This document shows positions 17,081 to 25,451 of a DNA stretch of 64,000 nt, in pieces. This DNA comes from Pedobacter rhizosphaerae (GTDB lineage: Bacteria; Bacteroidota; Bacteroidia; Sphingobacteriales; Sphingobacteriaceae): positions 124,001-188,000 of the forward strand of contig NZ_FOGG01000006.1 of NCBI RefSeq assembly GCF_900111155.1. Reading direction: 5' to 3'. Made by a program: the position numbers and the translations under genes. The notes under the pieces were generated by a model. It saw only the letters and a program-made list of their open reading frames with translations, did no database searches and was not told where the DNA came from. How positions within the stretch are numbered: the first letter of the stretch is position 1; each line of letters begins with the position of its first letter.

Positions 17081-17419
17081 ATGATGAAACTTTTAAGAAA
17101 TAGCTTATTAAGGAGCGTATTTGGGGTCGTATTATTAGCCATACTGCTGATTAAGACCTGTGCTTTTTCGATATCCTATTTTTCGTCATCCGAAATTACC
17201 TCTGCACTCGAAAAAAACGCAGCAGAAAATAAAGATAAAGAAGAAGAATCATTCGATAAAACCAAGAAAAAATTATTGCTTTACGAATCTTCGATTATAG
17301 ATCAGGGGCACCCGCTGTGGACAAACCATTTACCCCTTCGTACGCAACCATATAGATTACGAATTGGTAATCCCCCGCCTAAAAATGTCCCTACACCGCC
17401 TCCGGATCACCAATCTTAA
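17081..17419 (+). CDS. Small inner-membrane protein of the secretion operon
   Basis: 112 residues from the ATG at 17081 (an earlier in-frame ATG at 17018 would add 21 residues that look non-coding). One transmembrane segment (about 10-28: SVFGVVLLAILLIKTCAF) is followed by a charged coiled region (AAENKDKEEESFDKTKKK) and a proline-rich tail (NPPPKNVPTPPPD). I do not recognise the family. It lies 178 bases upstream of the ABC membrane protein on the same strand and may be an accessory factor. Confidence 0.55.
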   Translation: MMKLLRNSLLRSVFGVVLLAILLIKTCAFSISYFSSSEITSALEKNAAENKDKEEESFDKTKKKLLLYESSIIDQGHPLWTNHLPLRTQPYRLRIGNPPPKNVPTPPPDHQS

Positions 17420-17597
17420 GTAATCTCCAATTTTACATTCAGCTGCTCATTTTTAGAAAAAGCTGCTGAAAATCATTGATTAAGATTCTATGAAGGATGC
17501 TGAATGGGCATGCCTACTGCGAAATCTTATGTCCAACTCCAAGCCAAAAATAATGTTTGGAAAACGAAAATACATTATCTCCAAATTCTAAAATAAA

Positions 17598-18602
17598 ATG
17601 AAGAATCAACACGTTGCCGGTGCTCCCACGCCGTGGCAAAGGTTAGTGCGCTTACTTCACTACGAACGTAAAACCATTAACTACATTTACGTTTATGCTA
17701 TGCTCATTGGCTTAATAGGCCTTTCCTTGCCCCTTGGTACCAGTGCCGTTTTCAATTTACTTTCTAATGGTGCCATGTACAGCTCAACTTATATTCTAAT
17801 TGCGGTAATCCTAATCGGGATTGTAGTTGGCGGATTATTATTAATTGCACAATTTACCCTGGTGGAATTTCTGGAGCAGAAAATTTTCACCAAAGCTGCG
17901 CTTGAATTTGCCTTCCGCCTGCCACGGATAAAAAAGAAAGCGTTGGAAGGAGAAAATCCCTCAGAACTCATCAACCGCTTCTTCGATATCTTAACCATTC
18001 AGAAGGGCTTAACCAAACTACTTGTTGATATTGTAGCTGCCGCTGTACAAATATTTTTCAGTGTAATTCTACTATCATTTTATCATCCTGTTTTTATGGC
18101 CTTCGGTATGTTTGTACTCATCGTGATTATTTTAATCCTGATATTGTATTATCGCCAGGGGGTGCAAACCAGTATCGAAGAATCGGGATACAAATATGAA
18201 GTAGTGGGCTACCTCGAAGAAATTGCTGCCGATTTGGACACTTACAGACATAGCAGTACCAAAAGAAAAGAAATCATTACCCGTACAGATGAAATCACGG
18301 CAAACTATATTCAGGCACGTAACGATCATTTCAGTGTGCTGAAGAAATTTTTTATGAGTGCAGTAGCCATGCGCACCATCTTAATGGGCGCCCTGCTGCT
18401 TCTAGGCTCATACTTTGTGGTAGAACGCCAAATGACCTTCGGACAATTTGTAGCGGCAGAGGTAATTATAGTACAAATCAGCTATGCCATAGAAAAATTG
18501 ATGACCAATTTAAATACCGTGTTTGATATGGTTACCGGAAGTGAAAAACTAGCTGTTGTTACCGACCTGGAGTTGGAGGAAGGAGAATTAAACCATGGGT
18601 AA
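17598..18602 (+). CDS. ABC exporter transmembrane domain without an ATPase domain
   Basis: 334 residues forming only the six-helix membrane domain of an HlyB/PrtD-like exporter. Hydrophobic segments lie near 30-55, 60-88, 140-190 and 255-290, with the coupling sequence LEFAFRLPRIKKKALEGENPSELINRFFDI. It ends KLAVVTDLELEEGELNHG, exactly where the nucleotide-binding domain would begin in a full transporter. The next gene overlaps the stop by eight bases and encodes the HlyD adaptor, so there is no room for an ATPase. Either an ATPase is supplied in trans or this protein works in another way. Confidence 0.85.
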   Translation: MKNQHVAGAPTPWQRLVRLLHYERKTINYIYVYAMLIGLIGLSLPLGTSAVFNLLSNGAMYSSTYILIAVILIGIVVGGLLLIAQFTLVEFLEQKIFTKAALEFAFRLPRIKKKALEGENPSELINRFFDILTIQKGLTKLLVDIVAAAVQIFFSVILLSFYHPVFMAFGMFVLIVIILILILYYRQGVQTSIEESGYKYEVVGYLEEIAADLDTYRHSSTKRKEIITRTDEITANYIQARNDHFSVLKKFFMSAVAMRTILMGALLLLGSYFVVERQMTFGQFVAAEVIIVQISYAIEKLMTNLNTVFDMVTGSEKLAVVTDLELEEGELNHG

Positions 18603-19959
18603 ATCAACTGGTCACATTACTCAACTCAAAAACTGGGAAGAGCTTTCGGTACAGGCCAACAGCAAAATTTTAAATGCAAATGGCCCAATGATGTTAGGCA
18701 GGGTATTAATATTCATTTTTGCCTGCTTTGCCGTTCTACTTTTTCTTCCATACCGGCAAACCATTCCAGGACGTGGAACGGTAACCGCATTACGCCCGGA
18801 AGATAGAGCACAAACGGTACAGAATCAAATTGGCGGCAGGATTGAGCACTGGGCAGTACGAGAAGGACAGGAAGTAAAGAAAGGCGATACCATTTTGGTG
18901 ATTTCAGAAACCAGCCAATCTTATTTCGATCCGGAGTTACCAACACGTTTAAACGAACAGCTAGATGCCAAACGGGGTAGTGAAACCGCAGCGGTACAAA
19001 AAATAGATGCCACGAAAGCTCAAATGAAAGCCATGACCGATGGTTTGCATTTTCAAATGAAGGCCGCAGAAAACAAAGTGCAACAAGCCAAAAACTATGT
19101 TAGTATAGATAGCGCTGAACTTTTGGCGGTACAGAAATTTTATGAAACAACTAAAGTACGTTTAGAGCGTTATGAAACGGGTTACAAAAACGGACTCTTT
19201 TCGCTAACCGATATCGAAACACGCAGACTTAAATTGCAGGAAGACAATGCCAAAGTGATTAGTCAGCGCAACAAGCTTAACAACTCTACCCAGAATTTAC
19301 TCAATTCGACCATAGAACTGGATAATATCAGGGCTAAATATCAGGAATCTATCTCCAAGGCACAATCAGATATGAGCTCCGCCATTTCCAGTAAGGCCAG
19401 TGCGCAAGGAGACATTGCCAAACTGAAAAACGACATCTCGAATATCAGGATCAGAAGAGGTTTATACGTAGTACGGGCACCTCAGGATGGCTTTGTGGTG
19501 AAAACACTGAAAGCGGGTATTGGCGAAAACATTAAGGAAGGAGAGTCTGTAGCTACCCTACAGCCTAAATCGCCTATGGTTGCAGCCGAATTGTACGTTA
19601 GTGCGATGGATGTTCCCTTAATTTTAGATACCAGCGATGTACGCCTTCAGTTTGAAGGTTGGCCATCAGTTCAATTCGCCGGCTGGCCATCTGTTGCCGT
19701 GGGTACCTTTGCAGGTAAGGTATCTTCTATAGACCTGGTAAGCAGTGCAGGGGGCAAGTATCGCCTATTGGTTAGTCAAACCTCCCCTGTTCCTACCAAA
19801 GACGAACCATGGCCAGCCCAATTACGTCAGGGTTCTGGTGTTTATGGCCGTATCATCTTGAGGTCTGTGCCGCTTTGGTATGAAATCTGGCGTCAGCTTA
19901 ATGGCTTTCCTCCTAGTTTAGAAAAGGAACCTGCTGGCGATGGTAAGGGTAAAAAATAA
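18595..19959 (+). CDS. HlyD-family periplasmic adaptor
   Basis: 454 residues. One transmembrane anchor (about 34-53, LIFIFACFAVLLFLPY) is followed by a biotinyl/lipoyl-like half (GGRIEHWAVREGQEVKKGDTILV), a long coiled-coil (about 110-285) and the returning half (LYVVRAPQDGFVVKTLKAGIGENIKEG). A short internal duplication, FEGWPSVQFAGWPSV, is seen near 350; this phrase is typical of a Bacteroidota HlyD group. It bridges the inner-membrane component and the TolC channel. It overlaps the ABC membrane gene. Confidence 0.92.
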   Translation: MGKSTGHITQLKNWEELSVQANSKILNANGPMMLGRVLIFIFACFAVLLFLPYRQTIPGRGTVTALRPEDRAQTVQNQIGGRIEHWAVREGQEVKKGDTILVISETSQSYFDPELPTRLNEQLDAKRGSETAAVQKIDATKAQMKAMTDGLHFQMKAAENKVQQAKNYVSIDSAELLAVQKFYETTKVRLERYETGYKNGLFSLTDIETRRLKLQEDNAKVISQRNKLNNSTQNLLNSTIELDNIRAKYQESISKAQSDMSSAISSKASAQGDIAKLKNDISNIRIRRGLYVVRAPQDGFVVKTLKAGIGENIKEGESVATLQPKSPMVAAELYVSAMDVPLILDTSDVRLQFEGWPSVQFAGWPSVAVGTFAGKVSSIDLVSSAGGKYRLLVSQTSPVPTKDEPWPAQLRQGSGVYGRIILRSVPLWYEIWRQLNGFPPSLEKEPAGDGKGKK

Positions 19960-19965
19960 CAAACT

Positions 19966-19970
19966 GGAGG
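19966..19970 (+). promoter_or_regulatory. Strong Shine-Dalgarno site before the TolC gene
   Basis: GGAGG, seven bases before the ATG at 19978. Such strong sites are uncommon in Bacteroidota, where initiation usually relies on AT-rich leaders, so it is worth recording. Confidence 0.5.
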
Positions 19971-19977
19971 TAATTAA

Positions 19978-21444
19978 ATGAATATAATATTAAAGCGATT
20001 TTCAATAGCTATATTTCTGCTGTTCTCTATTATTGGAATTAAAACAGGTTGGGCACAAGTACAAAAGCCACAAGGAGTTAGGCTTGATACAGATACAGCG
20101 AAGATTTTTGCGCTAGACGACTTACAGCTATTGGTATTCAGATATCATCCCATCATTAAACAGGCGGCCTTGTTAAGCGAAGCAGCCAGGGCAAATGTAT
20201 TGCAATCATTGGGATACTTTGATCCGGCATTAAAAGCGGGTTTTAACCAAAAGCTTTTTGGAAATACTACTTATTACAACAGGTGGAATAGTGAACTTAA
20301 AATTCCGCTATGGCTGGCTGGTGCCGACTTAAAAATTGGCTATGACCGCAATGTTGGAATGCATGTTGATCCCGAAAGCCGAACCAACAACAATGGTCTT
20401 TCTGCCATTGGCTTAAGCATTCCTCTGGGGCAGGGCTTGGTTATTGATGCACGTAGAAATACACTGCGACAATCGAAAATAATGGTTCAATATGCAGAAG
20501 CCGATCAGTTAAAGCAAATTAACAGTGTTTGGTACAACATAGTAAAAGATTATTGGAACTGGTACTATGCTTATCAACAATTTAAGCTGATTAACGAAGG
20601 TGTAGATTTGGCAGAGCGTAGGTTTAAAGCTTTGAGTGCCCAAACACTCATTGGCGATAAACCGGGAATTGATTCGGTTGAGGCTTATATCACTGTACAG
20701 GAACGCATTATCCAAAAGGAAAAAACAGCCATTGAACTGCAAAATGCGAGATTAGTATTGTCAAACCACCTTTGGGATGAGCGTGGAACTCCCCTTGAAC
20801 TTCCTGAAGAGGCTGTGCCACAGAGCATATTTGAAACCATAACCAAGCCTAGCCCATTGCTTTTAGATACCCTAATGGGAAAAGCCGTAGATTATCATCC
20901 CGAACTGGTCAAATTGCGAACCAAGGGAGAGCAGCTGGCAATTGAAAGATCCTACAGACAGGAAATGCTTAAACCCAAGCTAAACCTCATGGGTAATTTA
21001 ATATCCAGCAGAACCAGCTTCAACAGCAATATTCCTGGCTATTACGACTTTAACTGGAGCAATTATAAACTGGGGATTGAATTTTCCTTTCCTCTTTTTT
21101 TAAGGGCCGAAAGAGGGAAACTGCGTGAAGTGAAAATCAAACAGCAAGAGCTTAACTATGACCTTCAACAGTCGGGAAGAGAAATCAGGAACAACATTGT
21201 TGCCTCTTTTAATGATTTATCGGCCTACTCCTCTCAATTAAGGGTTCAAACTAAAAGTATAGAGAACCAGCAGATTCTGGTTAACGGGGAAAACCAAAAG
21301 TTTACTTTAGGAGAAAGTACCCTTTTCTTGATTAATAGCAGGGAAACCAAATTAATCGATATGAAAATTAAACAGGAAAGTATGATTGCAGGATATCAAA
21401 AAACCCTTGCCGAACTGTATTATAAGGCAGGAACCAGACAGTAG
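19978..21444 (+). CDS. TolC-family outer-membrane channel
   Basis: 488 residues with a signal peptide ending near GWAQ. The fold is two repeats of long helices with short strands: DDLQLLVFRYHPIIKQAALLSEAA begins the first and YHPELVKLRTKGEQLAIERS the second, the usual TolC arrangement. It forms the outer-membrane duct of the exporter. It is 18 bases after the HlyD gene, so adaptor, membrane domain and channel are one operon. Substrate unknown; no leader peptide with a double-glycine site or RTX protein is adjacent. Confidence 0.92.
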   Translation: MNIILKRFSIAIFLLFSIIGIKTGWAQVQKPQGVRLDTDTAKIFALDDLQLLVFRYHPIIKQAALLSEAARANVLQSLGYFDPALKAGFNQKLFGNTTYYNRWNSELKIPLWLAGADLKIGYDRNVGMHVDPESRTNNNGLSAIGLSIPLGQGLVIDARRNTLRQSKIMVQYAEADQLKQINSVWYNIVKDYWNWYYAYQQFKLINEGVDLAERRFKALSAQTLIGDKPGIDSVEAYITVQERIIQKEKTAIELQNARLVLSNHLWDERGTPLELPEEAVPQSIFETITKPSPLLLDTLMGKAVDYHPELVKLRTKGEQLAIERSYRQEMLKPKLNLMGNLISSRTSFNSNIPGYYDFNWSNYKLGIEFSFPLFLRAERGKLREVKIKQQELNYDLQQSGREIRNNIVASFNDLSAYSSQLRVQTKSIENQQILVNGENQKFTLGESTLFLINSRETKLIDMKIKQESMIAGYQKTLAELYYKAGTRQ

Positions 21445-21995
21445 TTTGGTTACGGGTTACGTGATGCGGGTTACGAGTTTAGGCGCATAACTGCTAATGT
21501 CGTACCCTACCTCTTTTTAAACTTATGGGTTAACCGGAGGGCTGTTTCATACCAGCTTCGGGCTCCTTCAGTGTTCCGTGGCTCAGGGACAATATGGCAG
21601 ATTGTTCATTAATCTCATTGATGTTCTCTGAGCTACGGGTCATGGATCTGGAGGTATCAGCTGATTAATTCTTTTACGGGTTGAATAAAATGTCAATCTC
21701 GTAACCCTTCTTTCTTTGGCTTGAAAAGCAATACCAGTGGTTCTATGTTGTGCCAGTCCTGCTTTTCCGCTTTACTGCGTGCCCGCTTTAATCAGGTTTA
21801 AACAGCAAAAGGAGCATTGCTATTAACGATTTCCCTCAGTGCGCATGGGGTGCGAAAGCTTGTGTGGTGGCGGGGGGGGGCTGCGCCTAGACTCGCAATC
21901 CATAACACTTTTAACCATGAAGAACACCAGGTTTTCACACAGAAAGAGAGGCTTAGCGCAGCATCCATTAAAACATAACCCATAAAACTTTTTAA

Positions 21996-22017
21996 CCATA
22001 TAAGCCATAGAAGAAAA
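21996..22017 (+). repeat. Fragment of the ACCATATAAGCCATAGAAG repeat family
   Basis: ACCATATAAGCCATAGAAG also occurs in each unit of the 153-bp array at 48905-49500 and, inverted, near 39115 and 40130. The rest of the 21445-22095 spacer holds an eight-G run near 21872 and no gene. Confidence 0.6.
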
Positions 22018-22095
22018 ATATAAGCATGCGAATAAACAAATAAGCTATTTCGGCCGAGAAGAAAAGGAAACTATTAGGTCGTAGCGAGACGCTAT

Positions 22096-22238
22096 CAATG
22101 CTATTAAGTTAAGGAGAAAACTAAAATGTATTGTCAATCCTGAGCCTGTCGAATGGCAATTCATTTTAGTTTCGACTTATTAAGAAGGTCTTCTACAAGC
22201 TCAGTCAGGACATCATTTTGCTTAACTTAATAGCATTG
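22096..22238. mobile_element. MITE-like element with 18-bp perfect terminal inverted repeats
   Basis: The left end CAATGCTATTAAGTTAAG (22096-22113) is the exact reverse complement of the right end CTTAACTTAATAGCATTG (22221-22238). The 143-base body has no reading frame but contains AACTAAAATG and CATTTTAGTTT as an inner inverted pair and the phrase CCTGAGCCTGTCGAA. Flanks GTCGTAGCG and CGCTACAAC are a further imperfect inverted pair. Related copies in the opposite orientation lie at 63321-63475 and 63738-63893, and a fragment at 24972-25015. No transposase is present, so if it moves it does so in trans. Confidence 0.7.
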
Positions 22239-22284
22239 GAGACGCTACAACCAGGGAACAGAGTTATGAACTAGTGAAATACAA

Positions 22285-22330
22285 TTAACCACCCCCTACC
22301 CCTCCTAAATTAGGCGGGGAGCAGGGCTCA
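22285..22330 (+). repeat. CCCCTCCTAAATTAGGCGGGGAG imperfect palindrome
   Basis: CCCCTCCTAA and TTAGGCGGGG form an imperfect inverted repeat upstream of the GH127 gene. Similar words are common spacers in Bacteroidota as far as I recall. It is not followed by a T tract, so it is not called a terminator. Confidence 0.4.
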
Positions 22331-22467
22331 TTATGTTAAAATCTTGCTATCACCTGCAAAAAAAGAATAATCGTTATACTAACATTTATTATAACTTGGT
22401 ATATTAATAATCAGCTGTTAAAGCTCAGTAAGATTTACACACACAACTGCATAATAAAGAACCTGGC

Positions 22468-24870
22468 ATGAAAAATAAAAGAAAAACATTATTGATATGT
22501 TGCACATTGTTAACCTCATTAACATTTAATGTTTGGGGTCAGCAGAAAGATTATCCTATACAGCCTGTTGCTTTCACAAAAGTGCATGTACACGATAATT
22601 TTTGGCAACCCAAAATGGAAGTTAATGCCAATGTAACCATACCCTATGTAATTGCCCAATGTAAGGCTAATGGCCGCATGGATAATTTTTTAAGGGCTGG
22701 AAAAAAGCTCAGCGGAGATAAAATGAGCGAATTCCCTTTTGATGATACAGATGTTTACAAAGCAATTGAAGGTGCATCTTACGCTATTCAAAATAAAAAG
22801 AATCCAAAACTGGAAACTTATATCGATACCCTGGTTACCATTATTGGAGCGGCCCAGGAGCCAGATGGCTATCTATTTACTTTTAGAACGGTAAACGCCA
22901 AAAAGCCACACGAATGGATTGGCGCTAAACGTTGGGAAAAAGAAGAAATATTAAGTCACGAACTTTATAATGCTGGCCACCTTTATGAAGCAGCGGTTGC
23001 CCATTACCAGGCTACCGGTAAAAAAAGCTTGTTAAATATTGCCATTAAAAATGCAGATCTCTTGGTAAAAACCTTTGGGCCTGGAAAAATTGAAGCCTAC
23101 CCGGGACACCAGATTGTAGAAATTGGTCTTTCTAAAATGTATCGCGTTACGGCAAATAAAAAATATTTAGACCTGGCCAAATTTTTTCTTGATGTAAGGG
23201 GGCCAAAGGGCGATCCTTACAACCAAGCCCATAAGCACGTAGTCGATCAGCATGAAGCAGTTGGCCACGCCGTGCGGGCAGCTTATATGTACACGGGGAT
23301 GGCAGATATTGCTGCGCTCACTGGCGACACGAAATACCTTTCTGCCATTGATGACATTTGGGGAGACGTAGTTAACAAAAAACTTTACATTACTGGCGGT
23401 ATTGGCGCAACTGGCGCGGGTGAGGCTTTCGGTGAAGCCTACCAACTTCCCAACATGTCGGCCTATGCAGAAACTTGTGCTGCCATTGGCAATGTGTACT
23501 GGAATGAGCGAATGTTTCTGCTACATGGCGATGCTAAATACGTTGATGTACTGGAACGAACCTTGTATAATGGTCTGTTATCTGGCGTTTCTTTAAGTGG
23601 CGACCGTTTTTTCTATCCCAACCCATTGGCCTCTATGTTTCAGCACCAGCGTAGTGCCTGGATTAGCTGTGCCTGCTGCATCAGCAACCTGGCACGGTTC
23701 TTACCCTCACTACCGGGTTATGTATACGCTCAAAACAAAAACAACCTCTACATCAATTTATTTATGGGTAATACGAGTAAAATCGTGCTGGATGCCACTC
23801 CTGTAGAAATTACTCAAACTACAGAATATCCCTGGAAAGGAGAGGTAAATATCCGTGTAAATCCAGAAAAAACCGCCGATTTTACAGTACGCCTCCGAAT
23901 TCCGGGTTGGGCAAATGAAGAAGCATCACCAGGTGATCTTTATGCTTTCTTAGATAAAAAATCAACTCCGATCAGTATTTCAATTAATGGTAAAAGCACT
24001 TCATTCGCAACGGAGAAAGGTTATGCTGTGTTAACCAGAAAATGGGAAAAAGGCGATCAGATTTCTTTAATCCTACCGATGGAAACGGATAAGGTGATTG
24101 CCAACAGTAAGGTAAAGGATGATGCTTCGCGCTTTGTACTTGAACGTGGTCCTGTGGTTTATTGCCTCGAAGGACCTGACAACAAAGATAGTTTGGTTCA
24201 AAATATCATGATTGATAAAAATGCAATCGCAACTGCGCATTATGATGAAAAACTTTTGAACGGCGTTGGTGTGATTAATATTACCGGTCAAAGCACCAAA
24301 AGACAATTAAACAGTGATAGCCTTTTAGTAGTAGAGCAAAATGTTAAAGCTATACCCTATTATGCCTGGGCAAACCGGGGACCAAGTGAGATGACCGTTT
24401 GGATACCTTATGAACAATCGGCAGCCAGACCAAAACCAGCACCAACCATTGCCAGTACCAGTAAAGTATCTGCATCTCTTAAAAACAAAAGAATGTTCTC
24501 TGCCATTAAAGATCAATATGAACCCGCAGATTCTAAAGATACCAACTTCCCCTATTTACACTGGTGGCCGGCAAAAAATACCAATGAGTTTATACAATAC
24601 GATTTTGCTGCAGAGCAAAGGGTAAGCGAATCGAAGGTTTATTGGTATGATGATAGCCCCTGGGGAGGCTGTAGAATTCCGGTTGCCTATAAATTACTGT
24701 ATAAAAAAGGCGAACAATGGATTCCCGTTGAAACGATCACACCTTATGAAATCAGTAAGGACAAATTTAACACTGTAAAATTTAAGCCTGTAAATACGAC
24801 TGCAATAAGAATGGAAATTCAACTTCCCGCCGAGCATGCCACTGGTGTGCATGAATGGGCAGTAAAATAA
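22468..24870 (+). CDS. GH127 beta-L-arabinofuranosidase with C-terminal beta-sandwich domain
   Basis: 800 residues with a signal peptide (to about 24). The catalytic (alpha/alpha)6 barrel spans about 35-440. The zinc-thiolate active site of the family is visible: GEAYQL with E323, AETC with E335 and C337, and CACC with C403/C404, matching the Glu-Cys3 site of the founding enzyme HypBA1. It should release terminal beta-L-arabinofuranose, in the founding case from hydroxyproline-linked arabino-oligosaccharides of extensin. The last about 130 residues (HWWPAKNTNEFIQYDF, WGGCRIPVAYKL) look like an F5/8-type binding domain. It is followed by its own terminator and then a SusCD locus. Confidence 0.92.
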   Translation: MKNKRKTLLICCTLLTSLTFNVWGQQKDYPIQPVAFTKVHVHDNFWQPKMEVNANVTIPYVIAQCKANGRMDNFLRAGKKLSGDKMSEFPFDDTDVYKAIEGASYAIQNKKNPKLETYIDTLVTIIGAAQEPDGYLFTFRTVNAKKPHEWIGAKRWEKEEILSHELYNAGHLYEAAVAHYQATGKKSLLNIAIKNADLLVKTFGPGKIEAYPGHQIVEIGLSKMYRVTANKKYLDLAKFFLDVRGPKGDPYNQAHKHVVDQHEAVGHAVRAAYMYTGMADIAALTGDTKYLSAIDDIWGDVVNKKLYITGGIGATGAGEAFGEAYQLPNMSAYAETCAAIGNVYWNERMFLLHGDAKYVDVLERTLYNGLLSGVSLSGDRFFYPNPLASMFQHQRSAWISCACCISNLARFLPSLPGYVYAQNKNNLYINLFMGNTSKIVLDATPVEITQTTEYPWKGEVNIRVNPEKTADFTVRLRIPGWANEEASPGDLYAFLDKKSTPISISINGKSTSFATEKGYAVLTRKWEKGDQISLILPMETDKVIANSKVKDDASRFVLERGPVVYCLEGPDNKDSLVQNIMIDKNAIATAHYDEKLLNGVGVINITGQSTKRQLNSDSLLVVEQNVKAIPYYAWANRGPSEMTVWIPYEQSAARPKPAPTIASTSKVSASLKNKRMFSAIKDQYEPADSKDTNFPYLHWWPAKNTNEFIQYDFAAEQRVSESKVYWYDDSPWGGCRIPVAYKLLYKKGEQWIPVETITPYEISKDKFNTVKFKPVNTTAIRMEIQLPAEHATGVHEWAVK

Positions 24871-24895
24871 CTTGTAATAAACGCTCTCTACCTCA

Positions 24896-24932
24896 ACTCC
24901 CTATTTCAATCATATGAAATAGGGAGTTTTTT
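24896..24932 (+). terminator. Rho-independent terminator after the GH127 gene
   Basis: A 13-bp perfect stem, ACTCCCTATTTCA with TGAAATAGGGAGT, and a six-base loop, followed by a run of T at 24927-24932. It separates the GH127 transcript from the SusCD operon. Confidence 0.9.
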
Positions 24933-24971
24933 AGTTAGTCTCTTATCTTATCTAGTTGTAGGTCCCCAATG

Positions 24972-25345
24972 CTGTTAACTTAAGCAAAATGGTGTCAGTC
25001 TGAGCTCGTCGAAAATAAGAGGCTTAAGCCGTTGGGCTACATGCCAACCCTCGCTGCTTATTCCCTTGGACATTGGGTACCCCCTTCTGAAACTGCAAAC
25101 ATTCGAATGTCCTATCCGGCGAAATGCTGCTAGGCCGGAGGGCGTACTTGGGAAAGACGGTTCTGTTGGGTCGGTGGTTAGCATGATGCATAATCCCTCG
25201 GTAACCGTCATTCCCTCGCAGGAGGGAATCTTAATGCGATATAATCAGAAAAATCATTGGCTCCTTCGTGCCTTGGCGGTGGAAACATAATCACAAACCA
25301 GGTTTAGCGCTTATAAGTCCAGCTTCGCAATCACGATGACTCGTA
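24972..25345. repeat. Mosaic of repeat fragments upstream of SusC
   Basis: TTAACTTAAGCAAAATGGTG and AGTCTGAGCT (24976-25010) match one end of the MITE-like family. CCGTCATTCCCTCGCAGGAG, running on to GGGAATCTTAATG (25206-25237), is the inverted form of the dRS3-like palindrome in the 153-bp array. CTTCGTGCCTTGGCGGTGG (25264 onward) recalls the CCGTGTTTCCGTGG words of the 12.4-kb array. No gene is seen in this 580-base spacer. Confidence 0.55.
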
Positions 25346-25451
25346 CTGGTTAAAAAACGATTTGAATCAGGTAAAATCATCTTTATTATCAAGGCATTAC
25401 AATGCTAAATTTATAAACGTTAACCTAACATTTAAACTAATCAGCAAGCTA

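Noticed and set aside
17598..18602. Frameshifted full-length ABC exporter
   Set aside because: The HlyD frame starts immediately, overlapping the stop, so there is no leftover ATPase sequence in any frame.
22096..22238. tRNA or other structured RNA gene at the inverted repeat
   Set aside because: The symmetry is of terminal inverted repeat type, and no cloverleaf or CCA end is present.
25066..25290. 74-residue frame upstream of SusC
   Set aside because: It is built from dispersed repeat fragments and has no conserved features.
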